Assembly: GCF_030817195.1 (NCBI RefSeq)
Contig: NZ_JAUSYZ010000001.1
Span: 2,170,001 to 2,234,000, forward strand
Origin: Arthrobacter globiformis
GTDB taxonomy: Bacteria; Actinomycetota; Actinomycetes; Actinomycetales; Micrococcaceae
Reading direction: 5' to 3'
Length of the DNA stretch: 64,000 nt
The translations under genes were made by a program, and so were the position numbers. A model generated the notes under the pieces. The model was not told the origin of the DNA, made no database searches, and saw nothing but the letters and a program-made list of their open reading frames with translations. This document shows, one piece after another, positions 1 to 8,744 of the stretch; position 1 is the stretch's first letter, and each line of letters opens with the position of its first letter.

Positions 1-750
1 AAGGGTGACCTTGACGCCGTCGTCGTTCTGCTCGACGCCCTGGAAGAAGACGCCGGTGGAGAACTTGATGCCGCGCTTCTTGAAGGCGCGCTCAAAGTTC
101 TTGACGATCGTCGCGTCCTCGTTCGGGACGAGGGAGGGGAGGCCTTCAACGATCGTGACGTCAACACCGAAGGACTTCCAGACGGAAGCGAACTCGACGC
201 CGATCACGCCGCCGCCCAGGATGATCGCGCTCTTGGGGATGTAGTCCATAGTGAGGGCTTCATCGGAGGTGATGACCTTGCCGCCGATTTCCAGGCCCGG
301 CAGCGTGCGGGAGTAGGACCCGGTCGCAAGCACGATGTTCTTGCCCTTGTAGGCGGTCCCGTTCACGACGACGGTGTCGGTGCCCTGGAGCTTGCCTTCA
401 CCCTCGATGACGGTGATGCCCTTGGACTTGATCAGGCCCTGCAGGCCCTTGAACTTGCCGGCAACGATGCCGTCCTTGTAGGCGTTGACAGCGGTGATGT
501 CGATGCTGTCGAGCGTCACGTTCACGCCGTACTTGGCGGAGTCGCGGGCGTGGTCGGCCAGCTCCGCGGAGTGCAGGAGCGCCTTGGTGGGGATGCAGCC
601 GTTGTGCAGGCATGTTCCGCCGAGCTTGCCCTTCTCCACGAGCCCAACGGTGAAGCCAAGCTGAACGGCCCGGAGAGCCGTGGCGTACCCGCCGCTGCCA
701 CCACCGAGTACCAGGATGTCGAATTCTTGCGCAGTTGCCTGATCGGCCAC
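1..750 (-). CDS. lpdA: Dihydrolipoyl dehydrogenase (E3), 5' part only
   Basis: This is the N-terminal 250 residues of the FAD-dependent E3 subunit of 2-oxoacid dehydrogenase complexes, which reoxidises lipoamide with NAD+. The frame is open to the window edge, so about 45% of a typical 460-residue protein is missing. The FAD-binding loop LGGGSGGYA lies near residues 14-22. The redox disulfide motif GGTCLHNGCIPTK is near residues 43-55, with both cysteines present. The NAD-binding loop LGGGVIGVEFAS follows near residue 180. The start is GTG at 750, preceded by AGGGAG at a good distance. The next gene upstream on this strand is pepA, 241 bp away, so lpdA probably has its own promoter. The family call is certain; which complex it serves cannot be read from this fragment. 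Confidence 0.95.
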   Translation of the reverse strand, partial: MADQATAQEFDILVLGGGSGGYATALRAVQLGFTVGLVEKGKLGGTCLHNGCIPTKALLHSAELADHARDSAKYGVNVTLDSIDITAVNAYKDGIVAGKFKGLQGLIKSKGITVIEGEGKLQGTDTVVVNGTAYKGKNIVLATGSYSRTLPGLEIGGKVITSDEALTMDYIPKSAIILGGGVIGVEFASVWKSFGVDVTIVEGLPSLVPNEDATIVKNFERAFKKRGIKFSTGVFFQGVEQNDDGVKVTL

Positions 751-931
751 TTAGACGCTCCCTCGCGTGAACGATGACACGAGAGTACGCATCATCTGGT
801 CTTGGAAATTGCTCTGCCGTGATTATGCCAGCAGGCCATTTCCCTTTCATTTGTGACTACCGTGGTTCACCTTAGCGAACCACTTATCCATGCTCCACCT
901 TGCCGCTGCTTTTGTGGAGCGCTTGTGTCGA

Positions 932-987
932 GTGTCACGCGGCTGTGTGGCGAGCGGATCACGCTGCCGCACAGCCGCGCGTCACAC
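932..987 (-). terminator. GC-rich hairpin just after pepA
   Basis: A nearly perfect inverted repeat of about 20 bp (arms 932-951 and 966-987, differing by small mismatches and two extra bases) starts within 5 bp of the pepA stop codon. There is no clear T-run, so it is either a weak intrinsic terminator or an mRNA 3'-end stabiliser. Confidence 0.5.
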
Positions 988-991
988 AGGC

Positions 992-2509
992 CTAACCCAG
1001 GAGATCCTCGACATAGGCAACCAGCGTGCGCACGGTGCAGCCCGTGCCTTGCTTCGGCGTGTAGCCGTAGGGTGCTCCGTTGTTGAAGGACGGGCCGGCG
1101 ATGTCGATGTGCGCCCACGGGATGGTCTGGCCGCCCTTGTCCTTGCCCACGAACTCGCGCAGGAACACGGCCGCCGTCATCATGCCGCCGTGACGCTCGC
1201 CGATATTGGCGATGTCCGCCACCTGGGAGTCGAGGCTGGGCCGCAGTTCTTCCGGCAGGGGCATCGGCCAGACGAGTTCGCCGGCCCGGTCAGCGGCCGC
1301 CTTCAGCGGGCCGGTCACGCTGTCCGCGCCCATGATGCCTGCGGTGCGGTTGCCGAGCGCGATCAGCTGGGCGCCGGTCAGTGTGGCAACGTCGATGATG
1401 GCGTCCGGGTACTCCTGGCTTGCCGCGACGATGCCATCGGCCATGACCAGCCGGCCTTCGGCGTCGGTGTTCAGCACTTCAACTGTCTTGCCGCCGAACA
1501 TGGTCAGCACGTCGGCGGGACGCGACGCGGCCCCGGAAGGCATGTTCTCGGCGATGCACAGCCAGGCGGTTGCCTTGACGGGCAGCCCCAGGCCCGCGAT
1601 GGCCAGCACAGTATTAAGCACGACGGCGGCGCCCGCCATGTCGCTCTTCATGTCGCCCATGCCCAGGGCCGGCTTAATGGAGATGCCGCCGGTGTCGAAG
1701 GTGATGCCCTTGCCGACCAGTGCGATTTTCCTCGTGGCCTTGGCGGGGGAGTACTCCACCTTGACGAGGCGCGGCTGCCGGGCCGAGCCCTTGCCAACGC
1801 CCATGATGCCGCCGAAGCCTTCCTTTTCCAGGCGCTTTTCGTCCCACACGATGACCTTGACGGGTAGTCCCTTGGACAGTTCCTTGGCGGCGTCTGCGAA
1901 CGACTCGGGGTAAAGGTGGCTCGGCGGCTGGTTCACGAGCGAGCGGGTGGCGTTGACAGCTTTGCCCAGCAGGCGCGCACGGTCGAGTGCCGGCTGCAGT
2001 TCTTTGTCGTTTGCCAGCTCAGTGAAGATCGCGACGTCGGCCACGGGATCCTTGAGGCCGTCCTTGGACGAACGGAATTCCGTGAACGAGTACGCTCCCA
2101 GCGCGGCACCCTCGGCGATGGCGGCGACATCGGCGACATTCGCCGTCGGGAAGGCCAGCGTGACGGAAGACAGCCCGGCAAGCTGGCGGATGGCGGAGCC
2201 GGCCGCGCGGCGCAGCGCCTCGCCCGAAACCCTGCCCGCGGCGTCGACCTTTCCTACACCGGCCAGCACGAGGATTCCTGAGCCCGTCTCCGGAAGCCCG
2301 GGAAGGCGGACCGCTTGGTCCGGGGCGCCGGTGATGCCGAGGACCTTGAGGGAGTCGGTCAGGGCCTCGACGGATTTCGCGGTCAGCGGGTTTTCCAGCA
2401 GGAACGGGCCGTCCGTGCCCTGGCCGACGCCGATGACCACTGCGTCACTTGGCGCCTTCTTCAGGTCCCTTGCAATGGCACTAAGGTTGATTTCAGTATT
2501 CTTGACCAC
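992..2509 (-). CDS. pepA: Leucyl aminopeptidase, peptidase family M17
   Basis: A cytosolic dinuclear metal aminopeptidase that removes N-terminal residues during peptide turnover. The 505-residue length is normal for the family. The C-terminal catalytic domain carries VGKGITFDTGG near residue 266, which contains the catalytic lysine and a metal-binding aspartate. It also carries the M17 signature NTDAEGRL near residue 345, which holds the second set of metal ligands. The N-terminal 160 residues match the variable macro-like domain of the family. The start is GTG at 2509, with GAGGA 9 bp upstream. It is followed by a strong hairpin and then lpdA on the same strand. In actinobacteria pepA and lpdA are often neighbours. 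Confidence 0.95.
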   Translation of the reverse strand: MVKNTEINLSAIARDLKKAPSDAVVIGVGQGTDGPFLLENPLTAKSVEALTDSLKVLGITGAPDQAVRLPGLPETGSGILVLAGVGKVDAAGRVSGEALRRAAGSAIRQLAGLSSVTLAFPTANVADVAAIAEGAALGAYSFTEFRSSKDGLKDPVADVAIFTELANDKELQPALDRARLLGKAVNATRSLVNQPPSHLYPESFADAAKELSKGLPVKVIVWDEKRLEKEGFGGIMGVGKGSARQPRLVKVEYSPAKATRKIALVGKGITFDTGGISIKPALGMGDMKSDMAGAAVVLNTVLAIAGLGLPVKATAWLCIAENMPSGAASRPADVLTMFGGKTVEVLNTDAEGRLVMADGIVAASQEYPDAIIDVATLTGAQLIALGNRTAGIMGADSVTGPLKAAADRAGELVWPMPLPEELRPSLDSQVADIANIGERHGGMMTAAVFLREFVGKDKGGQTIPWAHIDIAGPSFNNGAPYGYTPKQGTGCTVRTLVAYVEDLLG

Positions 2510-2770
2510 GAGGATCGGTCCTCAATTCTCTGTGATTGTTCGGGCAGGGAGCGCAGCTAGGCGCCCTCTCGCGGGTGCCGGCCGCCGTCCCCGCAGGGCA
2601 GCGGCGCCAGCTTCCAAGGAAGCCAATCCCGATCGTAGTCTCTCGTTCCGCAACTGCGGGGGAGCGCCGGGGAAACGGGCCGGTTGAGAGCCGTGCCACA
2701 ACGCCCCGAGGAATGACGCCGCTCTTCCGGGCGTTATGACGATTAACCCCGACCACGAAAGGAACTCGCC

Positions 2771-3709
2771 GTGTTTGAAAGGATTTCCGGCTCGCTGCTG
2801 GACCCCGACGCGCTGTATGCCAAGAACATTGGGCTGTTCCATAACCCTGAGCTCCGCGGGCTGAACCTGGTGATGGGCTTTACCGGTTTCGCCGATGCCG
2901 GCCACGTGGTCCGGCAGATCACCGGCGAGCTGCTGGACACACTCGATTCCGAACGTGTGGCCGTGTTCGACGCCGACCAGTTGATGGACTATCGGTCCCG
3001 GCGCCCGCATGTGACCTTTGTTGAGGATCATCTGCAGGATTACCAGCCGCCCACGCTGGCCCTGTACAGGCTGGTCGACGGGCTGGGCAAGCCATTCCTG
3101 TTCCTCGCCGGCTTCGAACCGGACCTGCAGTGGGAACGCTTCGCCCGTGCCGTGGTGCAGATCGTCGAGGCCCTGGACGTGAACCTGGTGACCTGGATCC
3201 ACTCGATTCCCATGCCCGTGCCCCACACCCGTCCGGTCGGGGTGACTGTGCACGGCAACCGGCCGGAGCTCATTGAAGGCATCTCCTCCTGGAAGCCGAC
3301 CGTGGAAGTGCCGGCCGCCGTCGGGCATGTCCTGGAACTCCGCCTGACCGACGCCGGCCGCAACGTTGCCGGGTACGTGATCCACGTGCCGCACTACCTC
3401 GCAGAGGCGGAGTACCCCACGGCTGCCGTGGCCGGCCTGGAGTACCTGGGGGCCGCCACTTCGCTGATGCTGCCGACCGACCGGCTGCGCGAGTCCGGCC
3501 GTGAAGTGGGCCGGCAGATTGCCGAGCAGATCGAGGCGTCGGAGGAAGTCCAGCAGGTGGTGGCCCGGCTCGAGGCCCGCTATGACGAAAAGGCGGAGGG
3601 CACGGTGCGCCGGTCCCTGCTTGCCAACGAGAATGATGAACTGCCCGACGGCGACGCGCTGGGCGCCGCTGTGGAGGCTTACCTGGCGCGGGAGAACCCC
3701 GCGCCGTAA
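2771..3709 (+). CDS. PAC2 family protein
   Basis: A 312-residue protein of the PAC2 (proteasome assembly chaperone 2) family. Actinobacterial members of this family are soluble proteins of undefined function. The fold region spans about residues 20-230, with recognisable stretches such as VMGFTGFADAGHVV and GFEPDLQWERFARAV. The last 60 residues are a charged helix (EQIEASEEVQQVVARLEARYD) followed by an acidic tail. The start is GTG at 2771 with AAAGGA 8 bp upstream. It is divergent from pepA across 261 bp in which I see no other gene. Many actinobacteria have several PAC2 paralogues, and a link to proteasome assembly here is only inferred from the family name. Confidence 0.85.
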   Translation: MFERISGSLLDPDALYAKNIGLFHNPELRGLNLVMGFTGFADAGHVVRQITGELLDTLDSERVAVFDADQLMDYRSRRPHVTFVEDHLQDYQPPTLALYRLVDGLGKPFLFLAGFEPDLQWERFARAVVQIVEALDVNLVTWIHSIPMPVPHTRPVGVTVHGNRPELIEGISSWKPTVEVPAAVGHVLELRLTDAGRNVAGYVIHVPHYLAEAEYPTAAVAGLEYLGAATSLMLPTDRLRESGREVGRQIAEQIEASEEVQQVVARLEARYDEKAEGTVRRSLLANENDELPDGDALGAAVEAYLARENPAP

Positions 3710-3790
3710 GCCCCGTCACTGGGCTGCATTAGGCTCATCACTGAAAGGCCAAAACCGGGCAAATTAAATAGTATTTTTGCCTCCGCCGGG

Positions 3791-3796
3791 GATAAT
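3791..3796 (+). promoter_or_regulatory. -10 box GATAAT, probably of a leaderless transcript
   Basis: The near-consensus hexamer GATAAT ends 6 bp before the GTG start of the MFS gene. That spacing places the expected transcription start on the start codon itself. The surrounding 40 bp is unusually AT-rich for this window. No convincing -35 box is visible. Confidence 0.5.
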
Positions 3797-3802
3797 AAAA
3801 GG

Positions 3803-5143
3803 GTGACTGCACCCCGCGCCTGGCTCATTTGGTCCATTGGCATTTTTTCGTACCTCGTGGCTGTGACGCAGCGTACGTCGTTCGGTGTGGTCGGCCTCGA
3901 GGCTACCGAGAGGTTCCATGCCAGCGCCTCGGCCATCTCCTTTTTCACGGTGCTGCAGCTGCTGGTGTACGCCGGCCTTCAGATTCCGGTGGGTGTGCTG
4001 GTGGACAGGTTCGGTTCCCGGGCCATGATTGCCGGGGGCGCCCTGCTGATGGGCCTGGGCCAGCTGCAGCTTGCATTTGCAGACAGCGTCCCGGCCGGTG
4101 TGCTGGGCCGCGTGCTTGTGGGTGCCGGCGACGCCATGACCTTCATCTCCGTCATCCGGCTGATTCCGCTGTGGTTTGCGCCAGCCCGCGTTCCGCTGCT
4201 GACCCAGCTGACCGGCATGTCCGGACAGCTCGGCCAGTTGCTGAGCGTGGTGCCGTTCGCCTTCATCCTGCATGCCGCGGGCTGGACCCCGGCGTTCCTT
4301 GCGCTGGCGGGATTCTCCGGGGTCGCCGTCGTGCTGGTGGTCCTGATGCTGCAGGACGTGCCGCCCGGCACTCCCCGGCAGGAGGCGGCCAAGGGGCTGC
4401 GCGCCACCGGCGTGTCCCTGTCGCGCGCGTGGAAGCAGCCGGGGACGCGGCTGGGGATGTGGAGCCACTTCACCATCCAGTTCAGCGGCACGGTGTTCGC
4501 CATGACCTGGGGCTACCCGTTCCTGATTTCTGCGCAGGGCCTCAATGCCGGCACCGTCGCGTCGCTCATGTCCCTGTATGTCGCCGGTGCCATCGGTGCC
4601 GGGCCGCTGATCGGCCGCTTTGTTGCCCGGCACCCACTCCGGCGCTCCACCATGGTGCTCCTCCTTGTCGGTGCTACCGCGGCAGCATGGGCGGCGGTGC
4701 TGCTGTATCCCGGCCGCTCACCGTTGTGGCTGCTGGCGGTCCTCATCGTGGTGCTGGCCATCGGCGGCCCGGGCTCCATGATCGGCTTCGACTTTGCCCG
4801 CACCTTCAACCCGGCCCACCGGATCGGGACCGCCACGGGCATCGTCAACGTGGGCGGCTTCTTCGCAGCGCTCATGGCCATCTACCTCATCGGCGCCGTA
4901 CTGGACATCCTCAACTCCACCGGCTTTTCCCGCGGGGAGCTCTATGGCCTGGAGCCCTTCCGCATCGCGCTCTGCGTGCACTTCCTGCTCCTCGGGGTTG
5001 GGTCCGTCGCCATGCTGGTGGTCCGGCGCAAGGTCCGCCGCCAGATGGCTGCCCAGGGAGTGGTGGTGCCGCCCCTGCTGCAGGCAATGGCCCAGCAGCG
5101 GCGCGAGCGGATTGCCCGCCGCAAGACCCCTTCCCGCGACTAG
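3803..5143 (+). CDS. MFS transporter
   Basis: A 446-residue integral membrane protein with about 12 hydrophobic segments, typical of the major facilitator superfamily. The loop after segment 2 reads VDRFGSRAMIAGG, a good match to MFS motif A (G-x-L-x-D-R-x-G-x-R). The N-terminus (IWSIGIFSYLVAVTQRTSFGVV) runs straight into membrane segment 1. A long polar linker near residues 190-215 fits the central cytoplasmic loop. The C-terminal tail is very basic (RRKVRRQM, RRERIARRK). The start is GTG at 3803, only 6 bp behind a GATAAT box, so translation may be leaderless. The substrate cannot be assigned from sequence or neighbours. Confidence 0.88.
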   Translation: MTAPRAWLIWSIGIFSYLVAVTQRTSFGVVGLEATERFHASASAISFFTVLQLLVYAGLQIPVGVLVDRFGSRAMIAGGALLMGLGQLQLAFADSVPAGVLGRVLVGAGDAMTFISVIRLIPLWFAPARVPLLTQLTGMSGQLGQLLSVVPFAFILHAAGWTPAFLALAGFSGVAVVLVVLMLQDVPPGTPRQEAAKGLRATGVSLSRAWKQPGTRLGMWSHFTIQFSGTVFAMTWGYPFLISAQGLNAGTVASLMSLYVAGAIGAGPLIGRFVARHPLRRSTMVLLLVGATAAAWAAVLLYPGRSPLWLLAVLIVVLAIGGPGSMIGFDFARTFNPAHRIGTATGIVNVGGFFAALMAIYLIGAVLDILNSTGFSRGELYGLEPFRIALCVHFLLLGVGSVAMLVVRRKVRRQMAAQGVVVPPLLQAMAQQRRERIARRKTPSRD

Positions 5144-5276
5144 GCCCCATACCCCTGGACGGCGCCGCTCCCGCGGCAGTGCCACTGTTCCTCAACAGAC
5201 CTGTTCGGGCAGGGCTTGTCCACATAGGTCAGGCTGCCTGTCGCGCCGGCGGTGACCGCCGTCGGAAGCTGTTTCC

Positions 5277-6764
5277 ATGACACCGGAGCATCTCACCATC
5301 AGCGGTCCTGAAGACATTCTTGGCTACATTCCGCACAGCCTGGGCTATTGGCCGTCGCAGAGCCTCGTGGCCATGACCATGCAGGGAAAGCGCCTCGGAG
5401 CCACTCTTCGGGTCGACCTCCCGGAGCGCGGTGGCCGCCGCAGCCGGGAGGCGTTCGCGAGGACGGTGGCGGAGTACCTTCTGGCGGACAAGGAAGCCGA
5501 CGGGTCGCTGCTGGTCTTCTTTACCGACGGCGGTAATAACGACGGCGGCAGGGAAGGGGCGGCGGCGTTGTCCTTTCGGCCCCTGCTCGCCGATCTGGAA
5601 TGCGCGCTCGGACTGGCTGGCATGCCGGTGCGGGATGCCTGGCGCGTCGGCGACGAGTACTGGCGCAACCTGTACTGCACTGATAGCAGTTGCTGCCCGA
5701 TGCCGGGCCGCTCCGTCGCCGAGATCCGGGACAGCCGGCTCAATGCGGAGATGGTGTATCTGGGCAGCAGCGTCGGTGCGCCGCCAGGGGCTCCTTCACC
5801 CGGCAATGCCAGTACTACTGCAGCGGACGATGCCGCTGTCATGGCAGCCGAACGCGAGTGGAGTCTTGCCCTGGCCGGCAAGGGGACTCAGCGGGCACAG
5901 TTTGATGCGGTCCTCGATGCCTGGGCAGCTGCGCTGGGGGCCGCTTCGCCTGAAGCCGTTTCCGCTGGGGCCATTCTGCCTGAAGCCGCTCCGCCTGAAG
6001 CCGCCCCGGGAAAGGGGCTTGAACCGCAACTCGCGGGGTTCCTGCGCGCGTCCCTGCATGTTCCGGCCTGGCGCGACGCGGTCCTGGTCATGGCCGCCGC
6101 GGGACGCGCCACGGCGGCGTCCGGAGCCGAAGCATTCGGGATCTTCTCCGCCGCGACTGGACTCCCCGTGTCCTGCCCGCCGCTGCCGGAGTCGCGGCTG
6201 TCCCTGAGCGGATTACCCAGCCCGGCCGCAGACGGCGGGGTGGCGTCCTCGGCGTCCGGAACAGATTCGGTGCCCGGAGCGGAGCAGGCGCCAGGAAAAG
6301 GACAGGCGCCCGGAACAGATTCGGTGCCCGGAGCGGAGCAGGCGCCCGGAACAGGACTGAGCGGCGATCGTCCGGACCAAGGGATGGCCACGGGCCGTCC
6401 TGACCAGGTGCCTGCTTCCAGCTGTGGCCCGGATGCCCTGCCGGGTTATGGCGAAGTCCTGTTGGGCCTAAGTCCGGCGGTGCCGGACTGGGACACTCTG
6501 AGACGCCTGGAGGGCCTGATGGCGGGGTTGTCGTCGTGTGGCGGGGGTGAGGCGCAGGCTGCAGCGCTGACTGCCACCGGCTGGATCGAATGGTGCCGAG
6601 GTAGGGGCTCCTTCGCGCACGCATCATTGACCCGGGCCCTGGATGCCAGCCCCGGATACCGGCTGGCCGAGCTGCTGTCCGAGGTGGTTCGGCGCGGAAC
6701 AATCTGCGGCTGGGCAGGGCGACGCGAGGCGGCTTGGCAGAAATTCGGATCGGACGCCGCTTAG
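5277..6764 (+). CDS. DUF4192 domain-containing protein
   Basis: A 495-residue protein whose N-terminus (LTISGPEDILGYIPHSLGYW, about residues 5-24) is typical of the actinobacterial DUF4192 family, whose function is unknown. The conserved domain seems split: residues 1-165 and about 365-490 look globular. The middle (about 170-365) is rich in Ala, Pro, Gly and Glu and contains repeats. One 37-bp block (6256-6292) is repeated exactly at 6310-6346, giving two copies of APGTDSVPGAEQAPG-like sequence. Shorter PPEA-type repeats lie near residues 225-245. No signal peptide or membrane segment is seen. In related genomes a DUF4192 gene commonly lies near sigA, as here. The repeats probably vary in number between strains. 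Confidence 0.85.
   Translation: MTPEHLTISGPEDILGYIPHSLGYWPSQSLVAMTMQGKRLGATLRVDLPERGGRRSREAFARTVAEYLLADKEADGSLLVFFTDGGNNDGGREGAAALSFRPLLADLECALGLAGMPVRDAWRVGDEYWRNLYCTDSSCCPMPGRSVAEIRDSRLNAEMVYLGSSVGAPPGAPSPGNASTTAADDAAVMAAEREWSLALAGKGTQRAQFDAVLDAWAAALGAASPEAVSAGAILPEAAPPEAAPGKGLEPQLAGFLRASLHVPAWRDAVLVMAAAGRATAASGAEAFGIFSAATGLPVSCPPLPESRLSLSGLPSPAADGGVASSASGTDSVPGAEQAPGKGQAPGTDSVPGAEQAPGTGLSGDRPDQGMATGRPDQVPASSCGPDALPGYGEVLLGLSPAVPDWDTLRRLEGLMAGLSSCGGGEAQAAALTATGWIEWCRGRGSFAHASLTRALDASPGYRLAELLSEVVRRGTICGWAGRREAAWQKFGSDAA
6256..6346 (+). repeat. Two exact 37-bp direct repeats, 54-bp period, inside the DUF4192 gene
   Basis: Copies lie at 6256-6292 and 6310-6346. Because the period is 54 bp, gain or loss of a copy keeps the reading frame and adds or removes 18 residues. 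Confidence 0.9.
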
Positions 6765-7224
6765 AGATTGATCCCGCCCAGAGATGACCACAACGCCCGG
6801 CTGGACCTCACCACCCGGCCGGACCACAACGCCGGGCTGGACCTCGCGCCGGGCTGGACCTCGCGCCGGGCCGGACCGAGGAGCCTGCCGGACCACAGCG
6901 CCCGCTGGACCTCACCGCCGAGCTGGACCTCACCGCCGGGCTGGACCGAGAACCCTGTCAAAGCCGGCACGTCCCGTTGGCAGGGCGTATTACGGCCCGT
7001 TCGGCCCCTGGCACGCAAAATCATGAGACAATGGAGGCCGAGACCCGGTTGGGTCCGTGAATCAATGCTTGCAATGGTCCCATGCGGGAACATTGCGGCC
7101 GCCCCGGCAGTTCTACTTAGTGGCCCTGTCGGTCGGTTGCATCTGATATCGATCACGGACTTGACAGGGTCATAGTGGTGTTGCCCGAAGGTGACTCCAC
7201 AGACCGCCGCTAGAAAGGTTTTCT
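6765..7224. other. 460-bp intergenic region between the DUF4192 gene and sigA
   Basis: The first 180 bp is a degenerate tandem repeat (6788-6945, listed separately). The rest is the sigA leader and promoter region. A TTGACA hexamer lies at 7161-7166, but no matching -10 box is found 16-18 bp downstream, so I do not call a promoter. Short open frames on both strands across the repeat lack ribosome sites and look non-coding. Confidence 0.6.
6788..6945. repeat. Nine degenerate 17-18 bp tandem repeats
   Basis: The stretch divides cleanly into nine units, each starting CC and ending CTGGA or CCGGA. A typical unit is CCTCACCGCCGGGCTGGA. Five units are 18 bp and four are 17 bp. It begins 24 bp after the DUF4192 stop codon. 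There are no unique spacers, so it is not a CRISPR array. Confidence 0.85.
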
Positions 7225-8499
7225 GTGACCCCGTCTTCCGCGAAGAAGGAACCCGCCGCCCTGGCCGTTGAAACTGCCGAGGAGAAGCCGGCGGCATCCA
7301 GCGCCAAGCGTGCCGCCACCCGTGCCGCTGGGAAGCCCGAGCCCAAGAAGCGCGGACCCAAGCCCGGAGCCAAGGCTGCAGCCGAAGCTGCCGGAAGCCG
7401 CTCAACCAGTGACGATGCCGACGTGGAAGTCGAGGAGGACCTCGACGACGCGCAGCCCGACACCGCAGATCTGGTCGATGAACCCGACGAGGCCGGCAAG
7501 GAAGCCGCAGCGCCTACCGGTTCGGGCTTCGTTTACTCTGACGCCGACGACGACGACGCACCTGTCCAGCAGGTCATGTCTGCCGGCGCTACCGCCGACC
7601 CCGTTAAGGACTACCTGAAGCAGATCGGTAAGGTAGCCCTCCTCAACGCCGAACAGGAAGTTGACCTCGCGCTCCGCATCGAGGCCGGCCTGTTCGCCGA
7701 AGAGAAGATCGCCGCCGACGACGGCTCCATGGATCCGAAGTACAAGCGCGAGCTTGAGTTCATCATCCATGACGGCAAGCGCGCCAAGAACCACCTGCTC
7801 GAGGCCAACCTCCGCCTCGTGGTGTCGCTGGCCAAGCGTTACACCGGCCGCGGCATGCTGTTCCTGGACCTCATCCAGGAAGGCAACCTCGGCCTCATCC
7901 GAGCCGTCGAGAAGTTCGACTACACCAAGGGCTTCAAGTTCTCCACGTACGCCACCTGGTGGATCCGCCAGGCCATCACCCGTGCCATGGCGGACCAGGC
8001 CCGCACCATCCGTATCCCGGTGCACATGGTCGAAGTCATCAACAAGCTGGCCCGTGTCCAGCGTCAGATGCTGCAGGACCTGGGCCGCGAACCCACGCCT
8101 GAAGAGCTGGCGCTCGAGCTGGACATGACCCCCGAGAAGGTCGTCGAAGTCCAGAAGTACGGTCGCGAGCCCATTTCGCTCCACACGCCGCTCGGCGAGG
8201 ACGGCGACTCCGAATTCGGTGACCTCATCGAGGACTCCGAAGCTGTCGTTCCGGCCGATGCTGTGAGCTTCACCCTGCTGCAGGAACAGCTGCACTCCGT
8301 GCTGGACACCCTGTCCGAGCGCGAAGCCGGCGTCGTTGCCATGCGGTTCGGCCTCACGGATGGCCAGCCGAAGACTTTAGACGAAATCGGCAAGGTCTAC
8401 GGCGTTACCCGTGAGCGCATCCGCCAGATTGAATCCAAGACCATGTCCAAGCTCCGCCACCCGTCCCGGTCGCAGGTGCTGCGGGACTACCTGGACTAG
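7225..8499 (+). CDS. sigA: Principal RNA polymerase sigma factor SigA (sigma-70)
   Basis: The housekeeping sigma factor that directs RNA polymerase to most promoters. It has 424 residues. Residues 1-125 form a Lys/Ala/Pro-rich then acidic extension, as in HrdB/SigA of other actinobacteria. Region 1.2 starts near DPVKDYLKQIG (about residue 126). Region 2 follows at about 197-255, including LFLDLIQEGNLGLIRAVEKF and the -10-reading stretch STYATWWIRQAITRA. Region 3 runs about 255-330, and region 4.2 is at about 385-412 (LDEIGKVYGVTRERIRQIES). The start is GTG at 7225 with AGAAAGG upstream. A strong terminator follows at 8539. Its length and region 1.1-like extension separate it from the shorter SigB-type paralogues. 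Confidence 0.97.
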   Translation: MTPSSAKKEPAALAVETAEEKPAASSAKRAATRAAGKPEPKKRGPKPGAKAAAEAAGSRSTSDDADVEVEEDLDDAQPDTADLVDEPDEAGKEAAAPTGSGFVYSDADDDDAPVQQVMSAGATADPVKDYLKQIGKVALLNAEQEVDLALRIEAGLFAEEKIAADDGSMDPKYKRELEFIIHDGKRAKNHLLEANLRLVVSLAKRYTGRGMLFLDLIQEGNLGLIRAVEKFDYTKGFKFSTYATWWIRQAITRAMADQARTIRIPVHMVEVINKLARVQRQMLQDLGREPTPEELALELDMTPEKVVEVQKYGREPISLHTPLGEDGDSEFGDLIEDSEAVVPADAVSFTLLQEQLHSVLDTLSEREAGVVAMRFGLTDGQPKTLDEIGKVYGVTRERIRQIESKTMSKLRHPSRSQVLRDYLD

Positions 8500-8538
8500 G
8501 AAACGCTGGGCCGGTAACTGCTGGACCGGCAAACGCGA

Positions 8539-8587
8539 ACAAAGGCCAGGCCTTCCGCCCGAAACGGCGGCAGGGCCTGGCCTTTGT
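8539..8587 (+). terminator. sigA terminator
   Basis: A perfect 14-bp stem, ACAAAGGCCAGGCC at 8539-8552 and its complement at 8574-8587, encloses a GC-rich 21-base loop. The T-rich outer end of the second arm gives a short U-tract. Confidence 0.8.
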
Positions 8588-8699
8588 CGTACCGCTACAA
8601 CATCAACCAGGTGCAGGCGCATGTTTGGCCGGAGTCCGCGCCAGCGGCTTAGCTATTGCCTGAATCACCTATCAGCAAGATCCGCTAAGCGGTCCAGTC

Positions 8700-8727
8700 A
8701 CCGGCCGGGCGACATGGCCCGGCCGGT
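8700..8727 (-). terminator. Palindromic hairpin after the HNH gene
   Basis: A perfect 11-bp stem (ACCGGCCGGGC, 8700-8710, with 8717-8727) and a 6-base interval lies 18 bp beyond the stop codon of the minus-strand HNH gene. There is no T-run on either side, so this is a probable rather than certain terminator. Confidence 0.5.
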
Positions 8728-8744
8728 TCCCGGAACGGTGGTTT

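Noticed and set aside
6788..6945. Possible CRISPR array
   Set aside because: The units are contiguous and degenerate with no unique spacers, and no cas genes are in the window.
7161..7166. TTGACA as the -35 box of sigA
   Set aside because: No acceptable -10 hexamer is found 16-18 bp downstream.
6761..7405. A repeat-containing minus-strand frame (214 residues) and an 80-residue plus-strand frame over the tandem repeats
   Set aside because: The frame repeats because the DNA repeats; both lack ribosome sites and the mixed 17/18-bp units shift frame.
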